A stretch of 64,000 bases of DNA, taken from positions 106,348 to 170,347 of the forward strand of contig NZ_OBDY01000004.1 of the NCBI RefSeq assembly GCF_900215205.1, read 5' to 3'. This DNA comes from Paractinoplanes atraurantiacus (GTDB taxonomy: Bacteria > Actinomycetota > Actinomycetes > Mycobacteriales > Micromonosporaceae). The notes beneath the pieces were generated by a model, which was not told the DNA's origin, made no database searches, and saw nothing but the letters and a program-made list of their open reading frames with translations. Positions 1 through 10,685 of this stretch are shown piece by piece (the stretch's first letter is position 1; every line of letters starts with the position of its first letter). The position numbers and the translations under genes are program-made.

Positions 1-393
1 CACGGCTGGAACAAACACAGCACCCAGGCCGCCGCAGCACTGCGCAACGAGTTCGCCGTCCCACTCGAGGAGGTCTTGGCCTTCGCCGCCTGGATAGAGG
101 CCTCAGAAGACACCGCGGAAGCTCACGCCACGCTCCGCGCCGGCGTTCCCACCGCCCTGCGCCTCACCCTTGACCCACGAACCCGCGCAACCGGCCTGGA
201 ATTGCCGCCCAGCCCGCCACCAGGCCCGGCCCGCGTGACCGGCTCCCCCACCCGCACCCCAGCGCGGCAGCGAACATCTCCCCGCATCCCGCGCAAGGTG
301 AGCAGCAACCCGTCGTACCACCAAGCAGCGAGTAACCACCCACCCAGCCACACCCGGCCCTCAACCGTCCCAGCGCAAGCAAGTCCAACCCAC
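1..393. other. Left-edge region without an assignable gene
   Basis: No complete gene can be supported here. On the + strand, frame 1 is open from the first base and begins with a plausible protein-like stretch (HGWNKHSTQAAAALRNEF...), so the 3' end of a truncated upstream gene could lie in roughly the first 200 bases. That frame has no stop before it runs deep into gcvT on the other strand, which argues against it unless a frameshift is present. Minus-strand frames give only low-complexity Gly/Arg-rich translations. From about base 170 the sequence is C-rich and looks non-coding. Confidence 0.3.
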
Positions 394-1497
394 TCAGCGC
401 ACCGACGGCTGCACGAACGGCGGCTTCACCACCCGCGCCTCGATCCGCTTACCGCGGATGTCGATCTGGACCAGGTCCCCGTCGGCCACGCCCGCTGCCG
501 TGTCGATGAGGGCCAGCGCGATACCCACCTTCTTGGTCGGCGAGAACGTCCCGCTCGTCGTCTCGCCGATGCGCTGCGCGCCCGCGTACACCTCCATGTG
601 CCCCCGCGGAATGCCGCGCCCCGTCAGCTCGAGCCCGCGCAGCGTGCGCCGCGCCCCCGACGCCTTCTCCGCCGTCAGCGCGTCGCGCCCCCAGAACGCC
701 GGCTTGGTCCAGCCGACCGCCCAGCCCGAGCGGGCCTGCACCGGCGAGATCTCCAGGGACAGCTCCTGCCCGTGCAGCGGATAGCCCATTTCCGTGCGCA
801 GCGTGTCGCGCGCGCCGAGACCGCACGGCCGGACTCCCGCCTCGATCAGCGCGTCCCACACCGCGGCCGCGTCGTCCCACGGCACCACCAGCTCGTAGCC
901 GTGCTCGCCCGTGTATCCCGTACGGCAGTCGATCAGCGAGACGCCGCCCACGGAAGCCGTCGCGAACGACATGTATCCGTGCTCGGTCGGCAGCCCCAGC
1001 TTGGCCAGCACCGACGCCGACTGCGGGCCTTGCACGGCCAGGACGGCGTACGCCTGGTGCTCGTCCACGACCTCGATCCCGGCCGGCGCCGCCGCCGCGA
1101 GCCTGCGCACGACCTCGGCCGTGTTGGCCGCGTTCGGGATCAGGAAGACCTCGTCCTCCGAGATCAGGTACGCGATCAGGTCGTCGACCACGCCGCCGCT
1201 GTCGTCGCAGCACAGCGTGTACTGGGCCTGGCCCGGCTTGATGCGACCCAGGTCGTTCGTGAGGCAGGAGTTCACGAACTCGGCCGCACCCGCTCCGCGG
1301 ACCCGGGCCTTGCCCAGGTGGGACACGTCGAACACGCCGACCGCCTCGCGGACCGCCGCGTGCTCTTTCAGGACACCGCCGCCGGCGTACTCCAACGGCA
1401 TCTCCCAACCGCCGAAGGCGGCGAATTTGGCACCCAGCGCGACGTGGCGCTCGTGCAGGGGAGACCGGAAAAGGGCATCGGTGACCTCGGCAGACAT
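394..1497 (-). CDS. gcvT: Glycine cleavage system aminomethyltransferase (T protein)
   Basis: Transfers the methylene group of H-protein-bound aminomethyl to tetrahydrofolate and releases ammonia in glycine cleavage; cytosolic. The 367-residue product has the family's usual length. It starts [20 protein letters not shown], followed by the family's conserved N-terminal [10 protein letters not shown] segment. The C-terminal half carries the [18 protein letters not shown] motif typical of GcvT. A longer in-frame start exists upstream, but ATG at 1497 is preferred because homologues begin here and a TANNNT -10 box lies 7 nt upstream, consistent with a leaderless transcript. It is divergent from pepA. 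No other glycine-cleavage gene is in the window, and no glycine-riboswitch-like leader fits in the 117-bp gap. Confidence 0.95.
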   Translation of the reverse strand: MSAEVTDALFRSPLHERHVALGAKFAAFGGWEMPLEYAGGGVLKEHAAVREAVGVFDVSHLGKARVRGAGAAEFVNSCLTNDLGRIKPGQAQYTLCCDDSGGVVDDLIAYLISEDEVFLIPNAANTAEVVRRLAAAAPAGIEVVDEHQAYAVLAVQGPQSASVLAKLGLPTEHGYMSFATASVGGVSLIDCRTGYTGEHGYELVVPWDDAAAVWDALIEAGVRPCGLGARDTLRTEMGYPLHGQELSLEISPVQARSGWAVGWTKPAFWGRDALTAEKASGARRTLRGLELTGRGIPRGHMEVYAGAQRIGETTSGTFSPTKKVGIALALIDTAAGVADGDLVQIDIRGKRIEARVVKPPFVQPSVR

Positions 1498-1504
1498 GAG
1501 AGTC

Positions 1505-1510
1505 AACTTA
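1505..1510 (-). promoter_or_regulatory. Candidate -10 box for leaderless gcvT transcript
   Basis: Read on the minus strand the hexamer is TAAGTT, and it ends 7 nt before the gcvT ATG. In actinobacteria this spacing places the transcription start at or next to the start codon. No Shine-Dalgarno sequence lies in the gap. The assignment is by pattern and spacing only. Confidence 0.4.
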
Positions 1511-1614
1511 CCCGTGACCTTGCATGTGGTTAGAGTCGCGGGGACACCCCACATCGAACCAGCCGGCGCGCGCCCATGAGGCGCCCGGCCCTGAACGTCC
1601 GCGGAGAGCCTTCA

Positions 1615-3150
<1,536 letters not shown>

Positions 3151-3154
3151 GAGC

Positions 3155-3517
3155 TCAGTTGGGGGTTTCGGGGCGGTAGGCCCCGGAGCCCCCCGGGTCG
3201 CGGCCGAGCTTCTTCTGCCGGGAGATGTAGTCGCGCATCCGCTGCGGATAACCGAGCAGGCGGATGTCGTAGATCGGTAGGCTCAGCTGATGTGCCCACC
3301 GCCGGGCGATCTCGGGCGATTCGATCCGTCGGCGGGTCCACTCGCCGTCGTGTGCCACAAGCAATACGGTGGTCTCGGTCACCGTGGTGCGGGGCTCGAT
3401 GAACGCCTCGACCCCACGGCGACTGCGGACGAACTCCGCGAGATACTCAAGATCGGCACGGTCAACCGGCCGGCCGGCCGCCCGACGCGGCTCCCGGCTC
3501 CGCCGAAACCAGGCCAC
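3155..3517 (-). CDS. Conserved actinobacterial protein of unknown function
   Basis: The 120-residue basic protein begins MAWFRRSREPRR. It carries a well-conserved-looking core, FVRSRRGVEAFIEPRTT, followed by TETTVLLVAHDGEW, then an acidic/aromatic stretch and a basic C-terminus (RQKKLGRDPGG). No signal peptide or membrane segment is evident. I recognise this as a family conserved next to pepA and lpd in actinobacteria, but its function is not known to me. It is transcribed away from lpd across a 166-bp divergent gap and converges on pepA. Confidence 0.8.
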   Translation of the reverse strand: MAWFRRSREPRRAAGRPVDRADLEYLAEFVRSRRGVEAFIEPRTTVTETTVLLVAHDGEWTRRRIESPEIARRWAHQLSLPIYDIRLLGYPQRMRDYISRQKKLGRDPGGSGAYRPETPN

Positions 3518-3683
3518 ACCCGCTCCTCACGCTCATCGGTGCCGCAAGAGTACGTCGTACGGGCATGACTGTGGGGAACCTGGCTGCATCGACCGGTTCC
3601 ACAAGTGACAAGATGGCCTGGACATACTGTGACCGTTTCCATTGTGTGACCCGCATGGCAACGACGCGAACACTGGAGTCAAC

Positions 3684-5072
3684 GTGAGCCAGCCGAACGG
3701 CGGAAACTTCGACATCGTCATTCTCGGCGCTGGTAGCGGCGGGTATGCTGCCGCCCTCCGCGCGGCCGAGCTGAACCTCTCCGTCGCGCTGATCGACAAG
3801 GCCGAGCTGGGCGGCACGTGCCTGCACCGCGGCTGCATCCCGACCAAGGCCCTCCTGCACGCGGCCGAGATCGCCGACCAGACCCGCGAGAGCGAGCAGT
3901 TCGGCGTCAAGGCCGATCTGGTCGGCATCGACATGGCGGGCGTGAACGCGTACAAGGACGGTGTCGTCTCCCGCCTGTACAAGGGCCTGACCGGTCTGCT
4001 CAAGCAGGACAAGATCACGATCGTGCAGGGCGAGGGCAAGCTCGTCGGCAAGGACACCGTCGAGGTCGACGGCCGGCGCTACACCGGCCGCAACGTCATC
4101 CTGGCCACCGGCTCCTACTCGCGGTCGATCCCCGGGCTCGAGATCGACGGCAAGCGCGTCATCGCCAGCGAGCACGCCCTGAAACTCGACCGCGTGCCCT
4201 CCTCCGCGATCGTGCTGGGCGGCGGCGTCATCGGCGTCGAGTTCGCCAGCGTGTGGAAGTCGTTCGGCGCCGACGTCACCATCATCGAGGCGCTGCCCCG
4301 CCTGGTCGCGGCCGAGGACGAGGACATCTCGAAGACGGTCGAGCGCGCGTTCCGCAAGCGGAAGATCAACTTCAAGGTCGGCAAGCCGTTCGAGAAGGTC
4401 GAGCACACCGAGAACGGCGTGCGCGCCACCATCGCCGGCGGCGAGACCGTCGAGGCCGAGGTGCTGCTGGTCGCGGTCGGCCGCGGCCCGTCGACGGCCA
4501 ACCTGGGCTACGAGCAGCAGGGCATCACGCTCGACCGGGGCTTCGTGATCACCAACGACCGCCTGCACACCGGCGTCGGCAACATCTACGCCGTGGGCGA
4601 CATCGTTCCCGGCCTCCAGCTCGCGCACCGCGGCTTCCAGCAGGGCATCTTCGTCGCCGAGGAGATCGCCGGGCTCAACCCGGCCGCGATCGACGAGGCG
4701 GGCATCCCGCGCGTGACCTACTGCGACCCCGAGGTCGCCTCGATGGGCATCACCGAGGCCAAGGCCAAGGAGAAGTACGGCGCTGACAAGATCACGTCGT
4801 ACAACTACAACCTCGGCGGCAACGGCAAGAGCCAGATCCTCAAGACCGCGGGCTTCGTCAAGCTGGTCCGTCTCAACGACGGCCCGGTGCTCGGCGTGCA
4901 CATGGTCGGCGCCCGCATGGGCGAGCTGGTCGGCGAAGCCCAGCTGATCTACAACTGGGAGGCCTTCCCCGAGGAGGTCGCGCAGCTGGTCCACGCCCAC
5001 CCCACGCAGAACGAGGCTCTGGGTGAGGCGTTCCTCGCGCTCGCCGGCAAGCCCCTGCACGCACACAGCTGA
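3684..5072 (+). CDS. lpdA: Dihydrolipoyl dehydrogenase (E3)
   Basis: FAD/NAD-dependent E3 that reoxidises dihydrolipoyl groups of 2-oxoacid dehydrogenase complexes and of glycine cleavage. The 462-residue product has an N-terminal FAD site (ILGAGSGGYAAALRAAEL). The redox-active disulfide is GGTCLHRGC with cysteines at about 46 and 51, and the NAD-binding GGGVIGVEF is mid-protein. The C-terminal HAHPTQNE supplies the catalytic His-Glu pair (about H439 and E444). GTG at 3684 is preferred over an upstream ATG because GGAG precedes it and the protein then begins at the normal family position. Its stop is 35 bp before sucB, so the two are probably cotranscribed. Confidence 0.95.
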   Translation: MSQPNGGNFDIVILGAGSGGYAAALRAAELNLSVALIDKAELGGTCLHRGCIPTKALLHAAEIADQTRESEQFGVKADLVGIDMAGVNAYKDGVVSRLYKGLTGLLKQDKITIVQGEGKLVGKDTVEVDGRRYTGRNVILATGSYSRSIPGLEIDGKRVIASEHALKLDRVPSSAIVLGGGVIGVEFASVWKSFGADVTIIEALPRLVAAEDEDISKTVERAFRKRKINFKVGKPFEKVEHTENGVRATIAGGETVEAEVLLVAVGRGPSTANLGYEQQGITLDRGFVITNDRLHTGVGNIYAVGDIVPGLQLAHRGFQQGIFVAEEIAGLNPAAIDEAGIPRVTYCDPEVASMGITEAKAKEKYGADKITSYNYNLGGNGKSQILKTAGFVKLVRLNDGPVLGVHMVGARMGELVGEAQLIYNWEAFPEEVAQLVHAHPTQNEALGEAFLALAGKPLHAHS

Positions 5073-5107
5073 TCGTCGTCAAAGACGTGGTTAAGGAGTA
5101 CTGAGAC

Positions 5108-6919
5108 ATGCCGGTATCGGTCACCATGCCGCGGCTGGGTGAGAGTGTCACCGAGGGCACCGTCACGCGCTGGCTCAAGCAGGAGGGTGAGCGCGTCGAG
5201 GCGGACGAGCCCCTCCTCGAGGTCTCGACCGACAAGGTCGACACCGAGATCCCCTCGCCGGCCGCCGGCGTGCTCACCCGGATCGTCGTGGGCGAGGACG
5301 AGACGGCCGACGTCGGCAGCGAGCTCGCGGTCATCTCGGGCGACGGCGAGGACGCCGGCTCGGCCCCCGCCCCGGAGCAGAAGCAGCAGGAGCAGGCCCC
5401 CGAGCCCGAGCCCGCCGCGCCGACCACCCCCTCGACCGAGAAGCCGGTCGAGCAGGAGCAGCCCGCGCCGCAGACGGCCTCGTCGTCGTCCGGCGGCACG
5501 GCGGTCAAGATGCCCGCGCTGGGTGAGAGTGTCACCGAGGGCACCGTCACGCGCTGGCTCAAGCAGGTCGGCGAGACGATCGAGGTCGACGAGCCGCTGC
5601 TCGAGGTCTCGACCGACAAGGTCGACACCGAGATCCCGTCGCCGGTCGCCGGCACGGTCCTCGAGATCAAGGTCCAGGAGGACGAGACCGCCGACGTCGG
5701 CGCCGACCTCGCGATCATCGGCTCGGCTTCCGAGGCGCCGAAGCAGGAGGCCCCGAAGCAGGCCCCGGCCCCCGAGGCCCCGAAGCCGCAGGCCGCTCCG
5801 CAGCAGCCGGCCGCTCCGAAGATCGAGTCGAAGCCGGCTCCGGACTTCGGTTCGGGCGGGGAGTCGTACGCCGACCCGGCCCCCGAGGCCGAGGTGGCCA
5901 AGGACCCGTCCGCGGCCGAGCGCAACGCCGAGCCGCCGGCACCGACGTCGAGCCCGTCGCGTGAGGCCGTGCAGGCCAACGGCGCCGGTGACGCCGGCTA
6001 CGTGACCCCGCTGGTGCGCAAGCTGGCCGCCGAGAAGGGCGTCGACCTGTCGACCCTGACCGGCACCGGCGTCGGCGGCCGCATCCGCAAGCAGGACGTC
6101 ATCGACGCCGCCGAGAAGGCCGCCGCCGCCAAGGCCGCGCCCGCGCCGGCGCCCGCCGCCGCGAAGGCCCCGGCCGCCAAGCCGGCGCCGAGCCCGCTGC
6201 GTGGCCGCACCGAGAAGCTGACCCGCACCCGCGCGACGATCGCCCGTCGCATGGTCGAGTCGCTGCAGATCTCGGCGCAGCTCACCACGGTCGTCGAGGT
6301 GGACGTCACCAAGATCGCCCAGCTGCGGAACAAGGCCAAGGCCGACTTCCTGGCCAAGAACGGCGTCAAGCTCAGCTTCCTGCCGTTCTTCGCCCTGGCC
6401 GCGGTCGAGGCGCTGCGCCAGCACCCGGTGGTCAACTCCTCGATCGACCTCGAGGCGGGCACCGTCACGTACCACGACACCGAGCACCTCGGCATCGCGG
6501 TCGACACCCCCAAGGGCCTGATCGTTCCGGTGATCAAGGACGCGGGCGACCTCAACCTGGCCGGCCTGGCCAAGCGGATCGCCGACGTCGCCGACCGCAC
6601 CCGGAACAACAAGATCGGCCCGGACGAGATCTCGGGTGGCACGTTCACGCTGACCAACACGGGCAGCCGGGGCGCGCTCTTCGACACGCCGATCATCAAC
6701 CAGCCGCAGGTCGGCATCCTGGGCACCGGCTCGGTGGTCAAGCGGGCCGTGGTCGTCAGCGACCCCGAGCTCGGCGAGATCATCGTCCCGCGCTCGATGG
6801 TCTACCTGGCCCTGAGCTACGACCACCGGATCGTGGACGGCGCCGACGCCGCCCGCTTCCTGGTCACGCTGAAGGAGCGCCTGGAGGGCGGCCACTTCGA
6901 GGGTGAGCTGAGCTACTAG
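5108..6919 (+). CDS. sucB: 2-oxoglutarate dehydrogenase E2, dihydrolipoamide succinyltransferase
   Basis: E2 core of a 2-oxoacid dehydrogenase complex. The domain order in the 603 residues is clear. Two lipoyl domains have lipoylated lysines in [11 protein letters not shown] (about K43 and K171), each followed by a Pro/Ala/Glu-rich linker. A peripheral-subunit-binding domain sits near residue 297 ([14 protein letters not shown]). The catalytic acyltransferase domain ends with the active-site DHRIVDG near residue 571. The ribosome site is AAGGAG upstream of the ATG. The lipoyl domains are nearly repeated at DNA level. Neighbours lpdA (E3), lipB and lipA supply and use the same cofactor. Actinobacterial E2 proteins of this form serve 2-oxoglutarate and often pyruvate dehydrogenase. 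Confidence 0.93.
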   Translation: MPVSVTMPRLGESVTEGTVTRWLKQEGERVEADEPLLEVSTDKVDTEIPSPAAGVLTRIVVGEDETADVGSELAVISGDGEDAGSAPAPEQKQQEQAPEPEPAAPTTPSTEKPVEQEQPAPQTASSSSGGTAVKMPALGESVTEGTVTRWLKQVGETIEVDEPLLEVSTDKVDTEIPSPVAGTVLEIKVQEDETADVGADLAIIGSASEAPKQEAPKQAPAPEAPKPQAAPQQPAAPKIESKPAPDFGSGGESYADPAPEAEVAKDPSAAERNAEPPAPTSSPSREAVQANGAGDAGYVTPLVRKLAAEKGVDLSTLTGTGVGGRIRKQDVIDAAEKAAAAKAAPAPAPAAAKAPAAKPAPSPLRGRTEKLTRTRATIARRMVESLQISAQLTTVVEVDVTKIAQLRNKAKADFLAKNGVKLSFLPFFALAAVEALRQHPVVNSSIDLEAGTVTYHDTEHLGIAVDTPKGLIVPVIKDAGDLNLAGLAKRIADVADRTRNNKIGPDEISGGTFTLTNTGSRGALFDTPIINQPQVGILGTGSVVKRAVVVSDPELGEIIVPRSMVYLALSYDHRIVDGADAARFLVTLKERLEGGHFEGELSY

Positions 6920-6996
6920 CTCCGCTTCGCTCCGCGGGGGATTTCGCCCCACGAGGCCGAAATCCCGGGTGCGGGATGGACAAAGCGACGAAGAAA

Positions 6997-7026
6997 GGCC
7001 CGCTCGTGATCGAGCGGGCCTTTTCG
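6997..7026 (+). terminator. Intrinsic terminator after sucB
   Basis: A perfect 10-bp stem (GGCCCGCTCG pairing with CGAGCGGGCC), a 4-base TGAT loop and an immediate TTTT run follow the lpdA-sucB pair. This is a textbook intrinsic terminator and separates sucB from the epimerase gene. Confidence 0.85.
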
Positions 7027-7052
7027 CGTTTTGAACGAGTTCGAGACGGGGC

Positions 7053-7982
7053 ATGATTGAACCCATGCGGATCCTCATGGCCGGTGCGTCCGGTTATCTC
7101 GGCACGCCGCTCGCGCAGCGCCTGCGCGACGCCGGGCACGATGTCACCCGGCTGGTCCGCCGGCCCGCCGAGAAGCCCGACGAGGCGACCTGGCAGCCCT
7201 CGCAGGGTCAGCTCGACCCCGCGGTGGTGGCCGGCCACGACGTGGTGATCAACCTGGCCGGCGCCAACATCGGCGACAAGCGCTGGACCGCCCGCTACAA
7301 GAGCGTGCTGCGCTCGAGCCGGGTCGACACCACCGGCACCATCGCCCGCGTGATCCGCCTGCTCCCCGAGGCCGACCGGCCGCACACGCTGCTCCAGGCC
7401 TCCGGCGCCGGCTGGTACGGCGACACCGGCGACACCCCGGTCACCGAGGAGGCGCCGGCCGGCACCACCTTCCTGGCCGACCTGTGCCGGGTCTGGGAGG
7501 CCGCCGCCCGCCCGGCCGAGGACGCCGGCACCCGTGTCGTGCTGCTGCGCACCGCGCCCTCCCTCGACAAGGAGGGCAGCATCCTCAAGCCGCTGCTGCC
7601 GCTGTTCAAGCTCGGCGCCGGCGCCCGCCTCGGCAGCGGCAAGCAGTGGATGCCCTGGATCGGGCTGGCCGACTGGTTCGGCGCGGTCGAGTTCCTGATG
7701 GAGCGCGACGACATCGCCGGCCCGGTCAACCTGGTCGGCCCCGAGCTCGTCACCAACGCCGAGTTCACCCGCACCCTGGCCGGCATCCTGCATCGACCGG
7801 CGTTGCTCTTCGTGCCCGGCCCGGCCATGGACCTGGCGGTCGGCGAGCTGGGCGGCGAGGCCCGCCGCAACCAGCGAGTCGTCCCCGCGGTGCTGGAAAG
7901 GGCCGGATTCCAGTGGACATATCCGACAGTGGCGTCCGCGCTGCATGCGGCCCTGGGCAAGGAAGCAGCGGCATCGCACTGA
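7053..7982 (+). CDS. TIGR01777-family SDR epimerase
   Basis: Predicted NAD(P)-dependent sugar-nucleotide-epimerase-like protein of unknown substrate. The N-terminus has the Rossmann motif (MAGASGYLGTPLAQRL). The C-terminal third (residues about 245-300: HRPALLFVPGPAMDLAVGELGGE) matches the extra domain (DUF1731 type) that defines the TIGR01777 family. Length (309 residues) is normal. Two starts are possible: ATG 7053, or ATG 7065, which begins MRILMAGASG and is the commoner form in relatives. Neither has a strong ribosome site. The family is commonly found between E2 and lipB in actinobacteria, but no role in lipoate metabolism has been shown to my knowledge. Confidence 0.85.
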   Translation: MIEPMRILMAGASGYLGTPLAQRLRDAGHDVTRLVRRPAEKPDEATWQPSQGQLDPAVVAGHDVVINLAGANIGDKRWTARYKSVLRSSRVDTTGTIARVIRLLPEADRPHTLLQASGAGWYGDTGDTPVTEEAPAGTTFLADLCRVWEAAARPAEDAGTRVVLLRTAPSLDKEGSILKPLLPLFKLGAGARLGSGKQWMPWIGLADWFGAVEFLMERDDIAGPVNLVGPELVTNAEFTRTLAGILHRPALLFVPGPAMDLAVGELGGEARRNQRVVPAVLERAGFQWTYPTVASALHAALGKEAAASH

Positions 7983-8013
7983 TCGACGGCGAGCCCTTGC
8001 TAACCTGCGGCTG

Positions 8014-9864
8014 ATGTCCGTCGCCGCCCCCACCACCCCAGCCGCAGCAGACCGGCCGGCCGCGCCCGACGCCCGAGCGGCGACGAAGCGCCTCCGCGCC
8101 CCTCTGCTGGTCGCCCTCGCCGCCCTCGCCCTCGCGCTCTACGTCACCTCCGGGCTGTGGAGCAACCCGTACCGGCACGCCGTCGCCGACAACGTCGGCG
8201 ACCAGGCCTTCTTCGAGTGGGTCCTGGCGTACGGCGTCCACCTGCTCCAGCACGGTGGTGATCCCTTCTTCACCGACCTGCTGAACGCACCGGACGGCGT
8301 CAACCTCGCCGCCAACACGTCGATCACGGTGTACGCGATCCTGTTCGCCCCGCTGACCATGCTGGCCGGGCCGCAGATCACCTTCGTCACGATCCTCACG
8401 CTCAACCTGGCCGGCTCGGCCTTCGCCTGGTACCTGTTCCTGTGCCGCTGGGTGACCCCCAACCGGGTCGCGGCCGCGGTCGGCGGGCTGTTCGCCGGGT
8501 TCGCGCCGGGCTTCATCTCGCACGCCAACGGCCACCTCAACTGGACCTCGGGCTGGATCGCGCCGCTGGTGCTCTGGCAGCTGCTGCGCATGCGCGACCA
8601 GCGGCACTGGATCCGCGGCGGGCTGATCCTGGGCGTGGTGCTCGCGGTGAGCTTCTCGATCGCCGCCGAGGGCCTGTTCTTCACCGCGCTGGCCGGCGGC
8701 GTCTTCGTGATCACGTGGGCGCTGGCCAAGCCGAACCGGGCCGAGGCCCGCAAGCTGCTGCCGCGCTTCCTGGGCGCGCTGGGTCTCACCGCGGTCGTGG
8801 CCGGCGCCCTGTTGGCGTACCCCCTCTATATGCATTTCGCCGGTCCGCAGACCTTCAAGGGCACCGGCTTCAACCAGCGGCACTACTCCGAGGACATCGC
8901 CTCCTTCTTCGCGTTCGCCGACCGGAGCATCGCGGCCGGGCTGGGCCTTGGCAGTGACCTGGCGCCGAACCCGACCGAGGAGACGTCCTTCTTCGGCCTG
9001 CCCCTCATGGTCCTGATGATCGGCGCCCTGGTCGCGCTGTGGCGGCGGGCCGACGAGGCCCGGCGCGCAACCCTGCGGGCTCTGATCGTGGTCGGCGCGG
9101 TCTTCTTCGTGGTGGCGCTCGGGCCGCGACTTCGTCTCCTCGACACGGAGTTGCCGATCCCCCTGCCGTACGCGCTGCTGCAGAAGCTGCCTTTGTTCGA
9201 CGCCGCCCTTCCGTTGCGGTTCGCGCTGGTGCTGGTCGGGGTGTTCGCGGTGGTACTGGCGCTGATCATCGACCGCCTGTACGCCTCGGCGCACAAGAAG
9301 GCGCTGGTGGCGGCCCTGGTCCTGGCCCTCGTGCCGATCTACCCGCTGCCGCTGCTCTACCGGGAGCGGGCGGCCGAGCCGACGTTCATCAGCAGCGGCG
9401 CGTGGAAGGACTACACGAGCGACGGCGGCGTGATCAGCGCGCTGCCGTTCGCGATCAACGTGGCCGCCGACGGGCAGCGCTGGCAGGCGTACACGATGGC
9501 CCGCGGCGGTGGGGAGTTCCGGATCCCCGACGGCTACTTCCTGGGCCCGGACGTGCAGGGCAAGGAGGGTAAGGGGCGCATCGGCGCGGTACCCCGCGCC
9601 ACCGACTGGCTGTTCCTGCGGGCGGCGCTGTACGGCTACATCGCCGACCTGGACAACTGGGACCGCGCCTCGGCCCGGGCCGACTTCCAGCGCTGGGGCA
9701 TCACGGCGGTCTACCTGCCCGACGGCGAGATCACCGGCCCCGAGGGCCCGCTCTTCCGGCAGGCCGTGGAGACCACCGCCACCGACCTGCTGGGCAAGCC
9801 GGAGCACGTGGACGACGCGCTGGTGTGGCGCATCAGGCCGGGTGTGGATCCCATTGATAGGTAG
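8014..9864 (+). CDS. Polytopic membrane protein, GT-C glycosyltransferase-like
   Basis: 616 residues with a hydrophilic, proline/alanine-rich N-terminus and about ten hydrophobic segments. The first loop holds an acidic motif (DNVGDQAFFEWVLAYGVHLL) followed by DPFFTDLLNAPDGVNLAANTS. That pattern recurs in actinobacterial integral membrane proteins annotated as GT-C-fold glycosyltransferases. The last 140 residues are soluble and probably extracytoplasmic. ATG 8014 is used; a TAACCT hexamer 7 nt before it suggests leaderless transcription. Substrate and activity are unknown, and the glycosyltransferase call rests on topology and the first-loop motif only. Confidence 0.75.
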   Translation: MSVAAPTTPAAADRPAAPDARAATKRLRAPLLVALAALALALYVTSGLWSNPYRHAVADNVGDQAFFEWVLAYGVHLLQHGGDPFFTDLLNAPDGVNLAANTSITVYAILFAPLTMLAGPQITFVTILTLNLAGSAFAWYLFLCRWVTPNRVAAAVGGLFAGFAPGFISHANGHLNWTSGWIAPLVLWQLLRMRDQRHWIRGGLILGVVLAVSFSIAAEGLFFTALAGGVFVITWALAKPNRAEARKLLPRFLGALGLTAVVAGALLAYPLYMHFAGPQTFKGTGFNQRHYSEDIASFFAFADRSIAAGLGLGSDLAPNPTEETSFFGLPLMVLMIGALVALWRRADEARRATLRALIVVGAVFFVVALGPRLRLLDTELPIPLPYALLQKLPLFDAALPLRFALVLVGVFAVVLALIIDRLYASAHKKALVAALVLALVPIYPLPLLYRERAAEPTFISSGAWKDYTSDGGVISALPFAINVAADGQRWQAYTMARGGGEFRIPDGYFLGPDVQGKEGKGRIGAVPRATDWLFLRAALYGYIADLDNWDRASARADFQRWGITAVYLPDGEITGPEGPLFRQAVETTATDLLGKPEHVDDALVWRIRPGVDPIDR

Positions 9865-9885
9865 GGGCAGCAGTACGGTTGGGTC

Positions 9886-10521
9886 GTGACAACACCAACG
9901 CTCACCGTGCTGCGCCGGGGGCTCGTCGACTACCGCGAGGCCTGGGACGAGCAGCGCCGTCTGCACGACGCCGTGGTGGAGGGCAGCCGGCCCGACACCG
10001 TCCTGCTGCTGGAGCACCCCAGCGTCCTCACGGCCGGCAAGCGCACCGAGCCCGCCGACCTCCCGATCGACGGCACGCCCGTGGTCGAGGTCGACCGCGG
10101 CGGCAAGATCACCTGGCACGGGCCGGGCCAGCTGGTCGGCTACCCGATCCTCAGGCTGGCCGACCCGATCGACGTGGTGGCGTACGTACGCCGTACGGAA
10201 CAAATGTTGATCGACGTCTGCGCCGAGTTCGGCGTCGTCGCCGCCCGCTCCGAGATCGCGGGCCGCAGTGGCGCCTGGGTGCTGGCCGACGAGCGCGGGC
10301 CCGACCGCAAGATCGCCGCGATCGGCATCCGGGTCGCGCGCGGCGTCACCCAGCACGGTTTCGCCATCAACTGCGACTGCGACCTGGCCAACTTCGACCG
10401 CTTCACGCCGTGCGGCATCCGCGACGCGGGCGTCACCTCGCTCAGCGCCGAGCTGGGCCGTGACGTGCCGGTCGCGGAGGTGCTGCCCGTGGTGGAGAGG
10501 CACCTGCGTACCCTGCTCTGA
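9886..10521 (+). CDS. lipB: Octanoyl-[ACP]:protein N-octanoyltransferase
   Basis: Transfers octanoate from acyl carrier protein to lipoyl domains, the first step of lipoate synthesis. The 211-residue product carries [18 protein letters not shown], the catalytic lysine in RKIAAIG (about K142), [10 protein letters not shown], and the catalytic cysteine in [13 protein letters not shown] (about C176). GTG 9886 gives the standard N-terminus. The TGA stop overlaps the ATG of the next small gene (TGATG), indicating translational coupling. lipA lies 1.8 kb downstream. Confidence 0.95.
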   Translation: MTTPTLTVLRRGLVDYREAWDEQRRLHDAVVEGSRPDTVLLLEHPSVLTAGKRTEPADLPIDGTPVVEVDRGGKITWHGPGQLVGYPILRLADPIDVVAYVRRTEQMLIDVCAEFGVVAARSEIAGRSGAWVLADERGPDRKIAAIGIRVARGVTQHGFAINCDCDLANFDRFTPCGIRDAGVTSLSAELGRDVPVAEVLPVVERHLRTLL

Positions 10522-10685
10522 TGCCGCTCTATCGGAATCCGCAGGACAAGCGGGTCTTCGTGCCCAAGAAGGGCGGTGGGGTGGTCCTCAACTTCGGCCA
10601 CCCCATCGCCTGGACGATCCTCGTCTGCATGACGATCGTCCCCCTCGTGATCGTCGCCGCGGTGACGATCGCCTACTTCGTCTAA
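10521..10685 (+). CDS. Small DUF5808-like membrane protein
   Basis: A 54-residue protein beginning [20 protein letters not shown], followed by VVLNFGHPIAW and a single hydrophobic helix to the C-terminus (TILVCMTIVPLVIVAAVTIAYFV). The NP-D-R-FVPK...LNFG-P-AW pattern is the short DUF5808 motif, usually attached to one membrane span. The ATG overlaps the lipB stop, so it is probably translated from the same message. Function is unknown. Its 3' end overlaps the end of the convergent aspartyl-tRNA synthetase gene by 4 bp. Confidence 0.75.
   Translation: MPLYRNPQDKRVFVPKKGGGVVLNFGHPIAWTILVCMTIVPLVIVAAVTIAYFV

Noticed and set aside
76-1533. 485-codon + strand open frame
   Set aside because: It runs antisense through gcvT with Arg/His/Pro-rich composition; only its first few dozen codons could be real.
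1498-1614. Glycine riboswitch before gcvT
   Set aside because: The gap is too short and lacks the conserved riboswitch cores; a leaderless start explains it.
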